From assembly GCF_016658545.1 (NCBI RefSeq), contig NZ_JACVZC010000047.1, positions 1 through 42,786 on the forward strand: a DNA stretch of 42,786 nt, given 5' to 3'. Below are positions 23,741 through 33,006 of the stretch, piece by piece. Under the pieces are notes generated by a model that was not told where the DNA came from, did no database searches, and saw nothing but the letters and a program-made list of their open reading frames with translations. A program made the translations under genes and the position numbers. Each line of letters starts with the position of its first letter. Positions within the stretch are counted from its first letter, which is position 1. The stretch is from Pseudomonas sp. S37 (GTDB lineage: Bacteria; Pseudomonadota; Gammaproteobacteria; Pseudomonadales; Pseudomonadaceae).

Positions 23741-24790
23741 TTAGTCGACCTCGGCCACGGTATCGATCAGGTCCGGCCCACTCAGGCTGTGCAGGGCGGC
23801 GATGACTTTGCCCGGCTCCAGCAGGCGCAGGCAGTTGTAGTGGCCAAAGCGGCAGGTACGGTCAAAGCACGGGCTGCACTCGATACCGGTGCGCACCACT
23901 TCCACCTGCTCGGCCAGCGGCGGCGTGAAGCCTGGCGAAGTGGAACCGTACACCGCGACCAGCGGGCGGTTCAGCGCGGCGGCTACGTGCATCAGCCCGG
24001 AGTCGTTGGACACCACGGCATGCGCGCAGGACATCAGGTCGATGGCCTCGGCCAGCGAGGTTTCACCCGCCAGGTTGGACGATTCTTCACGGAACCCCGG
24101 GATCAGCCGGTCGCGGATCTGCTCGCCGACCGGGTGGTCGTTCTTCGAGCCGAACAGCCACACCTGCCAGCCTTGGCGGATCATCGCATCGGCCACGGCG
24201 GCATAGTGCTCGGCCGGCCAGCGCTTGGCTTCGCCGAACTCGGCACCGGGGCACAGCGCCAGTACCGGGCGGTCCAGCTCCAGGCCGAACTTGGCCAGGG
24301 CAGCTTCGCGGCTTTGCGCTTCGATCTGCAGGCTGGGGCGCGAATACGGCTGCGGCAGCTCGGCACCGGGCGCGTAGGCCAGGGCCATGAAGCGCTCGAT
24401 CATCAGCGGGTAGCGGGCCTTGTCCAGCTTGCGCACGTCGTTTAGCAGGCCGAAGCGCATTTCGCCGCGCCAGCCGGTGCGTTTGGGGATGCCGGCGAAG
24501 AACGGCACCAGGGCCGACTTCAGCGAGTTGGGCAGCAGGATGGCCTGGTCGTACTGGCCGGCCAGGGACTTGCCGATGCGCCGTCGCGTGGCCAGCTCCA
24601 GCGCGCCGTGGCCGAGCGGGAAGCTCAAGGCCTGGCGCACTTCGGGCATGCGTTCGAGTATCGGCCGGCTCCACTCGGGCGCCAGCACGTCGATCACGCA
24701 GTCGGGGTGCTGCTGTTTCAGGCACTGGAACAAGGTCTGCGCCATCACCATGTCGCCGACCCAGCTGGGGCCAATGATCAGTATTCTCAT
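23741..24790 (-). CDS. waaF: LPS heptosyltransferase II WaaF
   Basis: Adds the second heptose of the inner core (GT9 family). With the ATG at 24790 it has 349 residues starting MRILIIGPSWVGDMVMAQTL, the standard WaaF start; an upstream in-frame ATG adds 31 unrelated residues. Other blocks are LALCPGAEFGEAKRWPAEHY and HAVVSNDSGLMHVAAALNRP. It is first in the LPS operon, with a REP pair and the convergent end of glnE region upstream. The promoter should lie in the AT-richer stretch near 24840-24880. Confidence 0.95.
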   Translation of the reverse strand: MRILIIGPSWVGDMVMAQTLFQCLKQQHPDCVIDVLAPEWSRPILERMPEVRQALSFPLGHGALELATRRRIGKSLAGQYDQAILLPNSLKSALVPFFAGIPKRTGWRGEMRFGLLNDVRKLDKARYPLMIERFMALAYAPGAELPQPYSRPSLQIEAQSREAALAKFGLELDRPVLALCPGAEFGEAKRWPAEHYAAVADAMIRQGWQVWLFGSKNDHPVGEQIRDRLIPGFREESSNLAGETSLAEAIDLMSCAHAVVSNDSGLMHVAAALNRPLVAVYGSTSPGFTPPLAEQVEVVRTGIECSPCFDRTCRFGHYNCLRLLEPGKVIAALHSLSGPDLIDTVAEVD

Positions 24791-24909
24791 GCTTAGTCCA
24801 GAAACGCTCGGGGAGGCTACAGACTGCGGTACAGCCTGGCCTCCCCTCTTTATATTCAGGCTATGTGGCGGACAGTGTACCACTCAGGCAAATCCATGGC
24901 TGATCGCAG

Positions 24910-25002
24910 CCCTTGTGGGAGCGGGTTCACCCGCGAAGAAGACGACGCGGTGCATGGCACCGGCTTCGCCGGTGTTCGCGGGTGAACCCGCTCCCACAGG
25001 GC
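24910..25002. repeat. REP-A inverted pair between waaF and glnE
   Basis: Arms (about 24911-24938 and 24974-25001) carry GTGGGAGCGGGTTCACCCGC and its complement. The centre holds a second small hairpin CACCGGC-TTC-GCCGGTG. It lies just after the glnE stop and upstream of waaF, both read leftward, so it may attenuate read-through from glnE into the LPS operon. Confidence 0.8.
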
Positions 25003-25013
25003 TGGCGGGGCCT

Positions 25014-27947
25014 TCAGGTGAGGCCAAGCTCACCCCAGATCCGCCGCACTTCAAGGCGTTCATCGGCAAACTGTGCCGCATCGATCACCCCGGCCTGCTT
25101 CTGCAAGGCCTGGCGGTGCGAGGCCGAGCGGAACGCCTTGTACACTTCACGCAACAGCACCGCGTCACTGGCCGGCATCAAACCTGCCTGCTCCAGCTCT
25201 TCCAGAATGCGGATGTTATCGGTCCATCGGAGTATGGCCGGGTGGTCATGGGACCAGGCCAAAGCGGCGTATTGCACCATAAATTCGATATCGACGATAC
25301 CGCCGGCATCCTGCTTGATATCGAACGGCACACCGGCCTCGAAGGCGTTGGCGGCCGTGCCGGCAGCGGTAGCCTTGGTGCCGAGGTTGTCGCGCATCTT
25401 GGCGCGCATTTCACTCACTTCGCTGCGCAGTTTTTCCAGGTCGCGGGCCTGGCCCAGCACCTTGGCCCGTACCCCTTCGAACGCCGCGCCCACCTGCTTG
25501 CAGCCCACCAGCACCCGGGCGCGTACCAGGGCCTGATGCTCCCAGGTCCAGGCTTCGTTCTGCTGGTAACGCTCGAACGCGCCCAGCGAGCTGACCAGCA
25601 GGCCTGAAGCGCCGGACGGGCGCAGGCGCATATCCACGTCGTACAGCTGGCCCGAGTTGGTCTGGGTAGTCAGCAGGTGGATGATGCGCTGGCCCAGGCG
25701 GGTGAAGAACTGCGCGCTATCGATCGGCTTGGCGCCGTCGGTTTCCGCCTGCGGGTCGCCGTCGTGGATGAATACCAGGTCCAGGTCCGAACCGTGGCCC
25801 AGCTCCAGGCCACCCACCTTGCCGTAGCCAATAATGATGAACCCCGGGTCGCACAGGCTGCCGTCGCTGCGCTTGGGCTGGCCGTGGCGGGCCACGGTCT
25901 GGCGCCAGGCCAGCGCCAGTACCTGGTCGAGGATGGCTTCGGCCAGCCAGGTCAGGTAGTCGCTGACTTTCATCAACGGCAGGTTGCCGCTGATTTCCGA
26001 GGCTGCCACGCGCAGGCTGTGGGCCAGCTTGAAGTGGCGCAGCGCCTCCATCTGTTGTTCCAGGTCGTCCTCGGGGATGCGCGTCAGGCGCTCGCGCAGC
26101 TCGCTGGCCAGCTCTGGCGCCAGTGGCGGGCTGAACAGGCGGCCTTCATTGAGCAGTTCGTCGAGCAGCAGCGGGTAGCGGGCCATCTGCTCGGCAATCC
26201 ATGGGCTGGCGGCGCACAAGGTGAGCAGGCGGCGCAAAGCCCCTGGGTTTTCGGTCAGCAGCACCAGGTAAGCCGAACGCCGCGCCACCGCCTCGACCAG
26301 CGGCAACACACGTTCAAGCACCAGGTCGGGGTTGTCATGCTCCACCGCCTGCGCCAGCAACCGCGGGATAAAAGCATCCAGGCGTTCACGGCCAATGCGC
26401 TGCATCGAGCGCAGTTGCGGGCTGGAGCGCAGTGCAGCCAGGCGCCGCAGGGCTTCGACGGGCGCCTTGAAGCCGGCCTCCTCCAGCTGGCGGCCGGCGG
26501 CCTCCTCGTCCTGGGCCTGCTCCCACAGCGGCGACCATTCACCGCCCACCACCAGTTCACCTTCGCCGTCTTCATCATCCGGATCGGCGATCACCTGGCG
26601 GAAGTGCCAGTCGATCCGGCCACGCCAGTACATCAGCTGGTCGTGGAAGCTCTGCCAGTCGGCAAAGCCAAGGATGTAGGCCACCCGCGCCTGGTCGGTT
26701 TCGTCCTCGGGCAGCATCTGTGTCTGGCGGTCAGCGATGGCCTGGATGGCGTGCTCGGTGTAACGCAGGAACTCATAGCCCTCGCGCAACTCAGCCACCA
26801 CCGCCGGCGGCAGGTAGCCCTGGCCCTCCAGGGTCGCCAGCACCTTGAGCAGCGGCCTTTGCTGCAGGCTGAGGTCACGCCCGCCGTGGATCAGCTGGAA
26901 GGCCTGGGCGATGAACTCGACCTCGCGGATGCCACCGGCACCCAGCTTGATGTTGTCGGCCATGCCCTTGCGCCGCACTTCCTGCTGGATCAGCTGCTTC
27001 ATGGTGCGCAGCGCTTCGATCGCGGAAAAATCCAGGTAACGGCGGTAGACGAACGGGCGCAGCATCTCCTGCAACTGCGCGCCGGCCGCCTGGTCGCCGG
27101 CCACCACCCGCGCCTTGATCATTGCGTAGCGTTCCCAGTCGCGGCCCTGGTCCTGGTAGTACTGCTCCAGGGCATTGAAGCTGAGCACCAGCGCGCCGGC
27201 CGAGCCGTACGGGCGCAGGCGCATGTCGACGCGGAACACAAAGCCGTCGACGGTCACCGGGTCCAGCGCCTTGATCAACCGTTGGCCCAAGCGGGTGAAG
27301 AACTCCTGGTTGTCCAGCGAACGCTTCACCCCTTCGGTTTCACCGCCTTCGGGGAAACCAAAGATGAGGTCGATATCCGACGACAGGTTCAGCTCCACCG
27401 CGCCCAGCTTGCCCATGCCCAGCACCACCATGGGCTGCGGCTGGCCGCTGCGGTTGCCGATGGGCGTGCCGAACTGCTGGCAATGGCGCGGGTACAACCA
27501 TTGGTAGGCTTCGTCGATGGAAGCATCGGCAAGGTCCGACAGGTCACGGCAGGTTTCGCCCAGTTCGGCCTGGCGGGTGATGTCGCGCCAGATGATGCGC
27601 ACCTGTTGACGGTTGCGTGCGCGGCGCAGGTTGCGCGCCAGTTCGTCTTCGCTTTGCGCCGCCTGTGCAGCCTCGGCAATTTGCCCGCGCAGCTCACCCG
27701 GGGCGTAACGTCGCTCCAGCTCGCCGCTGGCCAGCAGGGCAAACAGCATGGCCGGGTCGCGCTGGGCCACACCCAGAACGAAGTCGCTGGCGGCGGCAAC
27801 CTGATCGAACTGTTGCCGATGAACCGGGCTCCAGGCCTTCAGGTCAAGTTCGGGGTGGGCAGCCACGGCATCGCTGATGAATTGCTGGTTGCGAACGACC
27901 AGTGGCTGCAGGGTGACGGGCAGATCGGAAGGCAAAGGTAGGCGCAT
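25014..27947 (-). CDS. glnE: Glutamine synthetase adenylyltransferase/deadenylylase
   Basis: Bifunctional enzyme that adds AMP to, and removes it from, glutamine synthetase in response to PII and glutamine. The 977 residues hold two nucleotidyltransferase domains. The N-terminal deadenylylase has GMGKLGAVELNLSSDIDL (about 176-193). The C-terminal adenylyltransferase has GYGKVGGLELGHGSDLDL (about 704-721), and the regulatory linker lies between them. Metal-binding Asp pairs are intact in both. The ATG is preceded by AAGGAT. It is divergent from aceE across 383 bp. Confidence 0.96.
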   Translation of the reverse strand: MRLPLPSDLPVTLQPLVVRNQQFISDAVAAHPELDLKAWSPVHRQQFDQVAAASDFVLGVAQRDPAMLFALLASGELERRYAPGELRGQIAEAAQAAQSEDELARNLRRARNRQQVRIIWRDITRQAELGETCRDLSDLADASIDEAYQWLYPRHCQQFGTPIGNRSGQPQPMVVLGMGKLGAVELNLSSDIDLIFGFPEGGETEGVKRSLDNQEFFTRLGQRLIKALDPVTVDGFVFRVDMRLRPYGSAGALVLSFNALEQYYQDQGRDWERYAMIKARVVAGDQAAGAQLQEMLRPFVYRRYLDFSAIEALRTMKQLIQQEVRRKGMADNIKLGAGGIREVEFIAQAFQLIHGGRDLSLQQRPLLKVLATLEGQGYLPPAVVAELREGYEFLRYTEHAIQAIADRQTQMLPEDETDQARVAYILGFADWQSFHDQLMYWRGRIDWHFRQVIADPDDEDGEGELVVGGEWSPLWEQAQDEEAAGRQLEEAGFKAPVEALRRLAALRSSPQLRSMQRIGRERLDAFIPRLLAQAVEHDNPDLVLERVLPLVEAVARRSAYLVLLTENPGALRRLLTLCAASPWIAEQMARYPLLLDELLNEGRLFSPPLAPELASELRERLTRIPEDDLEQQMEALRHFKLAHSLRVAASEISGNLPLMKVSDYLTWLAEAILDQVLALAWRQTVARHGQPKRSDGSLCDPGFIIIGYGKVGGLELGHGSDLDLVFIHDGDPQAETDGAKPIDSAQFFTRLGQRIIHLLTTQTNSGQLYDVDMRLRPSGASGLLVSSLGAFERYQQNEAWTWEHQALVRARVLVGCKQVGAAFEGVRAKVLGQARDLEKLRSEVSEMRAKMRDNLGTKATAAGTAANAFEAGVPFDIKQDAGGIVDIEFMVQYAALAWSHDHPAILRWTDNIRILEELEQAGLMPASDAVLLREVYKAFRSASHRQALQKQAGVIDAAQFADERLEVRRIWGELGLT

Positions 27948-28134
27948 GGTCTATCCTTGATCGGCGTGAAATAGAGGGGAAAAAGCGGCCAAGGGAAAGC
28001 CGGACCACGGTTGGACTGTCGTACAAAAGTTGGAAATAGCTGAAAAAAACGGAATATTGGCAACAAACATCAAGAACCACCCGTTCGCGACACAATGCCA
28101 ACCAACATGAACGTTTTTCCTCACAAGCGAAGGT

Positions 28135-28149
28135 GCGACCAAACGTCGC
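28135..28149. promoter_or_regulatory. GCGAC/GTCGC inverted repeat upstream of aceE
   Basis: GCGAC-CAAAC-GTCGC closely resembles the element at 2983-2998 upstream of glcB, including the following CATA. Here it ends 5 bp before the first TGTAGT half-site. The rest of the 383-bp glnE-aceE gap is AT-rich sequence with no gene. Confidence 0.35.
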
Positions 28150-28154
28150 ATAGA

Positions 28155-28169
28155 TGTAGTTTTACTACT
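28155..28169. promoter_or_regulatory. Short-linker RccR-type operator 1 upstream of aceE
   Basis: TGTAGT-TTT-ACTACT matches the 15-bp TGTAGT-N3-ACTACA palindrome at 11 of 12 half-site positions. Its centre lies 52 bp from that of the second site, about five helical turns, so bound proteins would be on the same face of the DNA. Confidence 0.6.
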
Positions 28170-28206
28170 ACTCATGTCGTGTAAAAGCATGAAATGCGAA
28201 AGCAAA

Positions 28207-28221
28207 TGTAGTAAAACTACA
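28207..28221. promoter_or_regulatory. Short-linker RccR-type operator 2 upstream of aceE
   Basis: TGTAGTAAAACTACA is a perfect TGTAGT-N3-ACTACA element. The 15-bp type is reported for RccR at aceE, where the ligand KDPG lowers affinity. It lies 109 bp before the aceE start codon. Confidence 0.68.
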
Positions 28222-28330
28222 ACGCGCCGGAAGACACCCCGGTAATCCAAGAATTCACGACGTCTGCCCATAAGGCCAGTCGCAATCTCAGGCAATCGAT
28301 TCTGGTTGCCTTTCCGCCCTGGAGCAAGCC

Positions 28331-30976
28331 ATGCAAGACCTCGATCCAATCGAAACCCAGGAATGGCTGGATGCCCTGGAGTCGGTCCTCGACAAAGAAG
28401 GCGAAGACCGCGCTCATTACCTGATGACCCGTATGGGCGAGCTGGCCACCCGCAGTGGCTCCCAGCTGCCGTATGCGATCACCACGCCATACCGCAACAC
28501 CATCCCTGTCACCCACGAAGCACGCATGCCTGGCGACCTGTTCATGGAACGCCGCATTCGCTCGATGGTGCGTTGGAACGCCCTGGCCATGGTCATGCGC
28601 ACCAACCTGAAAGACTCGGACCTGGGCGGACACATCTCCAGCTTCGCCTCCAGTGCCACCCTGTACGACATCGGCTTCAACTACTTCTTCCAGGCCCCGA
28701 CCGAAGAACACGGCGGCGACCTGGTGTTCTTCCAGGGCCACGCTTCGCCAGGCGTCTACGCCCGTGCCTTCATGGAAGGCCGCATCAGCGAAGACCAGAT
28801 GAACAACTTCCGTCAGGAAGTGGACGGCAACGGCCTGTCTTCGTACCCGCACCCTTGGCTGATGCCTGACTTCTGGCAGTTCCCGACCGTTTCGATGGGT
28901 CTGGGCCCGATCCAGGCCATCTACCAGGCACGCTTCATGAAGTACCTGGAAGCGCGCGGCTTCATCCCGGCCGGCAAGCAGAAAGTCTGGTGCTTCATGG
29001 GCGACGGCGAGTGCGACGAGCCGGAATCCCTGGGCGCAATCGCCCTGGCCGGCCGCGAGAAGCTGGACAACCTGATCTTCGTCATCAACTGCAACCTGCA
29101 GCGCCTCGACGGCCCGGTTCGCGGCAACGGCAAGATCATCCAGGAACTCGAAGGCGTGTTCCGTGGCGGTGGCTGGAACGTCAACAAAGTCGTCTGGGGC
29201 CGTTTCTGGGACCCACTGCTGGCCAAGGACACCAACGGTGCCCTGCAGCGCCGCATGGACGAAGTCATCGACGGCGAGTACCAGAACTACAAAGCCAAAG
29301 ACGGCGCGTACGTTCGTGAAAACTTCTTCAACACCCCAGAGCTCAAGGCCATGGTCGAAGACCTGTCCGACGACGAGATCTGGAAGCTCAACCGTGGCGG
29401 CCACGACCCGTACAAGGTCTACGCGGCATACCACCAGGCTGTGAACCACAAAGAGCAGCCAACCGTCATCCTGGCCAAGACCATCAAGGGTTACGGTACC
29501 GGTGCCGGCGAAGCCAAGAACACCGCGCACAACACCAAGAAGGTCGACGTCGACAGCCTGCGTCACTTCCGTGACCGCTTCGACATCCCGGTCAAGGATG
29601 CCGACCTTGAGAACCTGCCGTTCTTCAAGCCGGAAGAAGGTTCTGCCGAAGCCAAGTACCTGGCCGAGCGCCGTGCTGCCCTGGGCGGTTTCGTGCCTCA
29701 GCGCCGCGCCAAGAGCTTCAGCGTGCCAACGCCACCACTGGAAACGCTGAAAGCGATCCTGGACGGCTCGGGCGACCGCGAAATCTCCACCACCATGGCC
29801 TTCGTGCGTATTCTGGCGCAGCTGGTCAAGGACAAGGACATCGGCCAGCGCATCGTCCCGATCATCCCGGACGAAGCCCGTACCTTCGGTATGGAAGGCA
29901 TGTTCCGCCAGCTGGGCATCTACTCGTCGGTCGGCCAGCTCTACGAGCCAGTCGATAAAGACCAGGTGATGTTCTACCGCGAAGACAAGAAGGGCCAGAT
30001 CCTCGAGGAAGGCATCAACGAAGCCGGCGCCATGTCGTCGTTCATCGCTGCCGGTACCTCGTACAGCTGCCACAACCAGCCGATGCTGCCGTTCTACATC
30101 TTCTACTCGATGTTCGGCTTCCAGCGCATTGGCGACCTGGCCTGGGCCGCTGGCGACAGCCGCACCCGTGGTTTCCTGATCGGCGGTACCGCCGGCCGTA
30201 CCACCCTGAACGGTGAAGGCCTGCAGCACGAAGACGGTCACAGCCACATGATGGCGGGCACCATCCCGAACTGCCGCACCTACGATCCAACCTACGGCTA
30301 CGAGCTGGCGGTGATCATCCAGGACGGCATGAAGAAGATGACCGAAGAGCAACAGGACATCTTCTACTACATCACCGTGATGAACGAATCCTACCAGCAG
30401 CCAGCCATGCCGGCCGGTGTCGAGGAAGGCATCATCAAGGGCATGTACCTGCTCGAAGAAGACACCCGCGAAGCCGCGCACCACGTTCAGCTGATGGGCT
30501 CCGGCACCATCCTGCGCGAAGTCCGCGAAGCGGCGAAGATCCTGCGTGAAGAGTTCAACGTCGGTGCCGACGTGTGGAGCGTCACCAGCTTCAACGAACT
30601 GCGTCGCGACGGCCTGGCCGTAGAGCGCGCCAACCGCCTGAAGCCTGGCCAGAAGCCACAGGAAACCTACGTCGAGCAGTGCCTGAACGGCCGCAAAGGC
30701 CCGGTCATTGCCTCTACCGACTACATGAAGCTGTTCGCCGAGCAGATTCGCCAGTGGGTACCGAGCAAAGAGTTCAAGGTCCTGGGTACCGACGGTTACG
30801 GCCGCAGCGACAGCCGCAAGAAGCTGCGTCACTTCTTCGAAGTCGACCGCCACTTCGTGGTGCTGGCTGCCCTGGAAGCCCTGGCTGACCGTGGCGAGAT
30901 CGAACCCAAGGTTGTTGCAGACGCTATCGTCAAGTTCGGTATCGACCCGGACAAGCGCAACCCACTGGACTGCTGA
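28331..30976 (+). CDS. aceE: Pyruvate dehydrogenase E1 component
   Basis: Homodimeric thiamine-diphosphate enzyme that decarboxylates pyruvate and passes the acetyl group to the E2 lipoyl arm. The 881 residues are the normal length. The start MQDLDPIETQEWLDALESVL is typical. The TPP-binding motif is CFMGDGECDEPESLGAI...NCNLQRLDGPVRGN (about 222-262). Later blocks such as YFSMFGFQRIGDLAWAAGD-like FYSMFGFQRIGDLAW and LTTLNGEGLQHEDGHSH-like TLNGEGLQHEDGHSH are kept. GGAGC precedes the ATG. The E2 gene follows after 13 bp. Two operator-like palindromes lie upstream. Confidence 0.97.
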   Translation: MQDLDPIETQEWLDALESVLDKEGEDRAHYLMTRMGELATRSGSQLPYAITTPYRNTIPVTHEARMPGDLFMERRIRSMVRWNALAMVMRTNLKDSDLGGHISSFASSATLYDIGFNYFFQAPTEEHGGDLVFFQGHASPGVYARAFMEGRISEDQMNNFRQEVDGNGLSSYPHPWLMPDFWQFPTVSMGLGPIQAIYQARFMKYLEARGFIPAGKQKVWCFMGDGECDEPESLGAIALAGREKLDNLIFVINCNLQRLDGPVRGNGKIIQELEGVFRGGGWNVNKVVWGRFWDPLLAKDTNGALQRRMDEVIDGEYQNYKAKDGAYVRENFFNTPELKAMVEDLSDDEIWKLNRGGHDPYKVYAAYHQAVNHKEQPTVILAKTIKGYGTGAGEAKNTAHNTKKVDVDSLRHFRDRFDIPVKDADLENLPFFKPEEGSAEAKYLAERRAALGGFVPQRRAKSFSVPTPPLETLKAILDGSGDREISTTMAFVRILAQLVKDKDIGQRIVPIIPDEARTFGMEGMFRQLGIYSSVGQLYEPVDKDQVMFYREDKKGQILEEGINEAGAMSSFIAAGTSYSCHNQPMLPFYIFYSMFGFQRIGDLAWAAGDSRTRGFLIGGTAGRTTLNGEGLQHEDGHSHMMAGTIPNCRTYDPTYGYELAVIIQDGMKKMTEEQQDIFYYITVMNESYQQPAMPAGVEEGIIKGMYLLEEDTREAAHHVQLMGSGTILREVREAAKILREEFNVGADVWSVTSFNELRRDGLAVERANRLKPGQKPQETYVEQCLNGRKGPVIASTDYMKLFAEQIRQWVPSKEFKVLGTDGYGRSDSRKKLRHFFEVDRHFVVLAALEALADRGEIEPKVVADAIVKFGIDPDKRNPLDC

Positions 30977-30989
30977 GGAGTATTTTTAA

Positions 30990-32630
30990 GTGAGCGAACT
31001 CATTCGCGTACCTGACATCGGCAGCGGTGAAGGTGAAATCATCGAGCTGTTCGTCAAGGTCGGTGACCGTATCGAGGCTGACCAGAGCCTGCTGACCCTG
31101 GAGTCCGACAAGGCCTCCATGGAGATCCCGGCCCCCAAGGCCGGCGTCATCAAGGAACTGAAGGTCAAGCTGGGCGACCGCCTGAAAGAAGGCGACGAGC
31201 TGCTGGTGCTGGAAGCCGAGGGCGCCGCTGCTGCGGCCCCTGAGGCACCGGCCGCCGCTGCTGCCCCGGCTGCTGCTCCAGCGCCAGCCGCTGAAGCCGC
31301 CCCTGCACCTGCTCCGGCCGCAGCCCCGGCTGCCGCCAGCGTGCAGGACATCCACGTGCCGGACATCGGCTCGTCGGGCAAGGCCAAGATCATCGAAGTG
31401 CTGGTCAAGGTCGGCGACACCGTCGAAGCCGACCAGTCGCTGATTACCCTGGAGTCTGACAAGGCCTCCATGGAAATCCCTTCGCCGGCTGCCGGCGTGG
31501 TCGAAGAAGTCCTGTGCAAGCTGGAAGACGAAGTCGGCACTGGCGACCTGATCTTCAAGCTCAAGGTTGCTGGCGCTGCGCCTGCTGCTGCCCCGGAACC
31601 TGCCGCTGCTGCCCCGGCCAAGGCTGAGGCGGCTCCGGCTGCCGCACCTGCCGCTACCGCTCCCGCTGCTGCCCCTGCACCGGTTGCTACCGCACCGGCT
31701 GCCAGCAACAACGCCAAGGTTCACGCAGGCCCGGCTGTTCGTCAGCTGGCCCGTGAATTCGGTGTCGAGCTGGGCGCTGTTGCTGCTACCGGCCCGCACG
31801 GCCGCATCCTGAAAGAAGACGTGCAGGTTTACGTCAAGGCGATGATGCAGAAGGCCAAGGAAGCACCAGCAGCCGCTGGCGCAACCGGCGGCGCTGGCAT
31901 CCCGCCGATCCCGGCCGTGGACTTCAGCAAGTTCGGTGAAGTGGAAGAAGTGGCCCTGACCCGCCTGATGCAGGTCGGTGCTGCCAACCTGCACCGCAGC
32001 TGGCTGAACGTGCCGCACGTGACCCAGTTCGACTCCGCCGACATCACCGAGCTGGAAGCCTTCCGCGTTGCGCAGAAGGCCGTGGCCGAGAAGGCAGGCG
32101 TGAAACTGACCGTGCTGCCACTGCTGCTCAAGGCCAGCGCCTTCCTGCTCAAGGAAATGCCGGACTTCAACAGCTCGCTGGCGCCAAGCGGCAAGGCCAT
32201 CATTCGCAAGAAGTACGTGAACATCGGCTTCGCCGTGGACACCCCGGACGGCCTGCTGGTCCCAGTGATCAAGAACGTCGACCAGAAGAGCCTGCTGCAA
32301 CTGGCTGCCGAAGCGGCGGCGCTGGCTGAAAAAGCCCGCACCAAGAAGCTTTCGGCTGACGAGATGCAAGGCGCTTGCTTCACCATCTCCAGCCTCGGCC
32401 ACATTGGCGGCACCGGCTTCACGCCGATCGTCAACGCGCCGGAAGTGGCGATTTTGGGCGTGTCCAAGGCGACCATGCAGCCGGTCTGGGATGGCAAGGC
32501 CTTCCAGCCGAAGCTGATGCTGCCGCTGTCGCTGTCCTACGATCACCGTGTGATCAACGGCGCTGCCGCCGCGCGCTTCACCAAGCGCCTGGGCGACGTG
32601 CTGGGTGATATCCGCACCATGCTGCTGTAA
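30990..32630 (+). CDS. aceF: Pyruvate dehydrogenase E2 (dihydrolipoamide acetyltransferase)
   Basis: Forms the core of the pyruvate dehydrogenase complex and transfers acetyl groups to CoA. The 546 residues contain two lipoyl domains with modified Lys41 and Lys158 (ESDKASMEI in both), Ala/Pro-rich linkers (about 78-117 and 194-240), the E1/E3-binding domain (HAGPAVRQLAREFGVEL, about 245-261) and the catalytic domain ending with SYDHRVINGAAAARF (His about 519). The start is a GTG at 30990 with GAGGAG nine bases upstream. E. coli E2 has three lipoyl domains, so two is the pseudomonad arrangement. E3 is not adjacent. Confidence 0.97.
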   Translation: MSELIRVPDIGSGEGEIIELFVKVGDRIEADQSLLTLESDKASMEIPAPKAGVIKELKVKLGDRLKEGDELLVLEAEGAAAAAPEAPAAAAAPAAAPAPAAEAAPAPAPAAAPAAASVQDIHVPDIGSSGKAKIIEVLVKVGDTVEADQSLITLESDKASMEIPSPAAGVVEEVLCKLEDEVGTGDLIFKLKVAGAAPAAAPEPAAAAPAKAEAAPAAAPAATAPAAAPAPVATAPAASNNAKVHAGPAVRQLAREFGVELGAVAATGPHGRILKEDVQVYVKAMMQKAKEAPAAAGATGGAGIPPIPAVDFSKFGEVEEVALTRLMQVGAANLHRSWLNVPHVTQFDSADITELEAFRVAQKAVAEKAGVKLTVLPLLLKASAFLLKEMPDFNSSLAPSGKAIIRKKYVNIGFAVDTPDGLLVPVIKNVDQKSLLQLAAEAAALAEKARTKKLSADEMQGACFTISSLGHIGGTGFTPIVNAPEVAILGVSKATMQPVWDGKAFQPKLMLPLSLSYDHRVINGAAAARFTKRLGDVLGDIRTMLL

Positions 32631-32639
32631 GGCAGCACA

Positions 32640-32661
32640 CTGCCCCTGCGTGCAGGGGCAG
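32640..32661. repeat. Strong hairpin directly after aceF
   Basis: CTGCCCCTGC and GCAGGGGCAG form a 10-bp perfect inverted repeat with a 2-nt centre. It starts ten bases after the aceF stop and is followed by CCCTTTTC, so it may end transcription or protect the mRNA 3' end. Confidence 0.6.
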
Positions 32662-32694
32662 TACCCTTTTCGAGCTGCCACGCTCGTACCTCAA

Positions 32695-32721
32695 CCCCGT
32701 CATTTGGCGGGGCTTTTTTTT
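32695..32721 (+). terminator. Rho-independent terminator of aceEF
   Basis: CCCCG (32695-32699) pairs with CGGGG (32708-32712) across an 8-nt loop, and a run of eight T follows at 32714-32721. It lies 65 bp after the aceF stop. Confidence 0.85.
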
Positions 32722-32751
32722 GCCTTGAGAAAGCCGGAAGGGCTTTGCCCT

Positions 32752-32850
32752 CTGCGGGAGCGGGTTCACCCGCGAACGATCCAACCCGGTATATGGCACC
32801 GGCTGCGCCGGTGTTCGCAGGTGAACCCGCTCCCACAGGCCGCAAAGCGG
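32752..32850. repeat. REP-A inverted pair between aceF and dipA
   Basis: Arms with GGGAGCGGGTTCACCCGCGA and its complement (about 32755-32776 and 32813-32836) enclose a GGCACCGGCTGCGCCGGTG hairpin, and a GGCCGCAAAGCGGCC palindrome follows. The rest of the 376-bp gap up to dipA contains no gene that I can support. Confidence 0.8.
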
Positions 32851-33006
32851 CCCCAAAATCTTCAGGCAAACTTCAGATTCCGGCCAAACAGCCGATAACC
32901 CGTACACAGCATCACGCATGGCCGCTTGCCAGCCCTCGGGACATGATGCAACCTTGCCAGATACGCCGCTGTCCCAAGCTGCGTTCCCTCTTCAAGCGAG
33001 TCTTCG

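Noticed and set aside
28217..30853. An 878-codon open frame antisense to aceE
   Set aside because: Shadow of aceE. aceE is certain from the complete E1 motifs.
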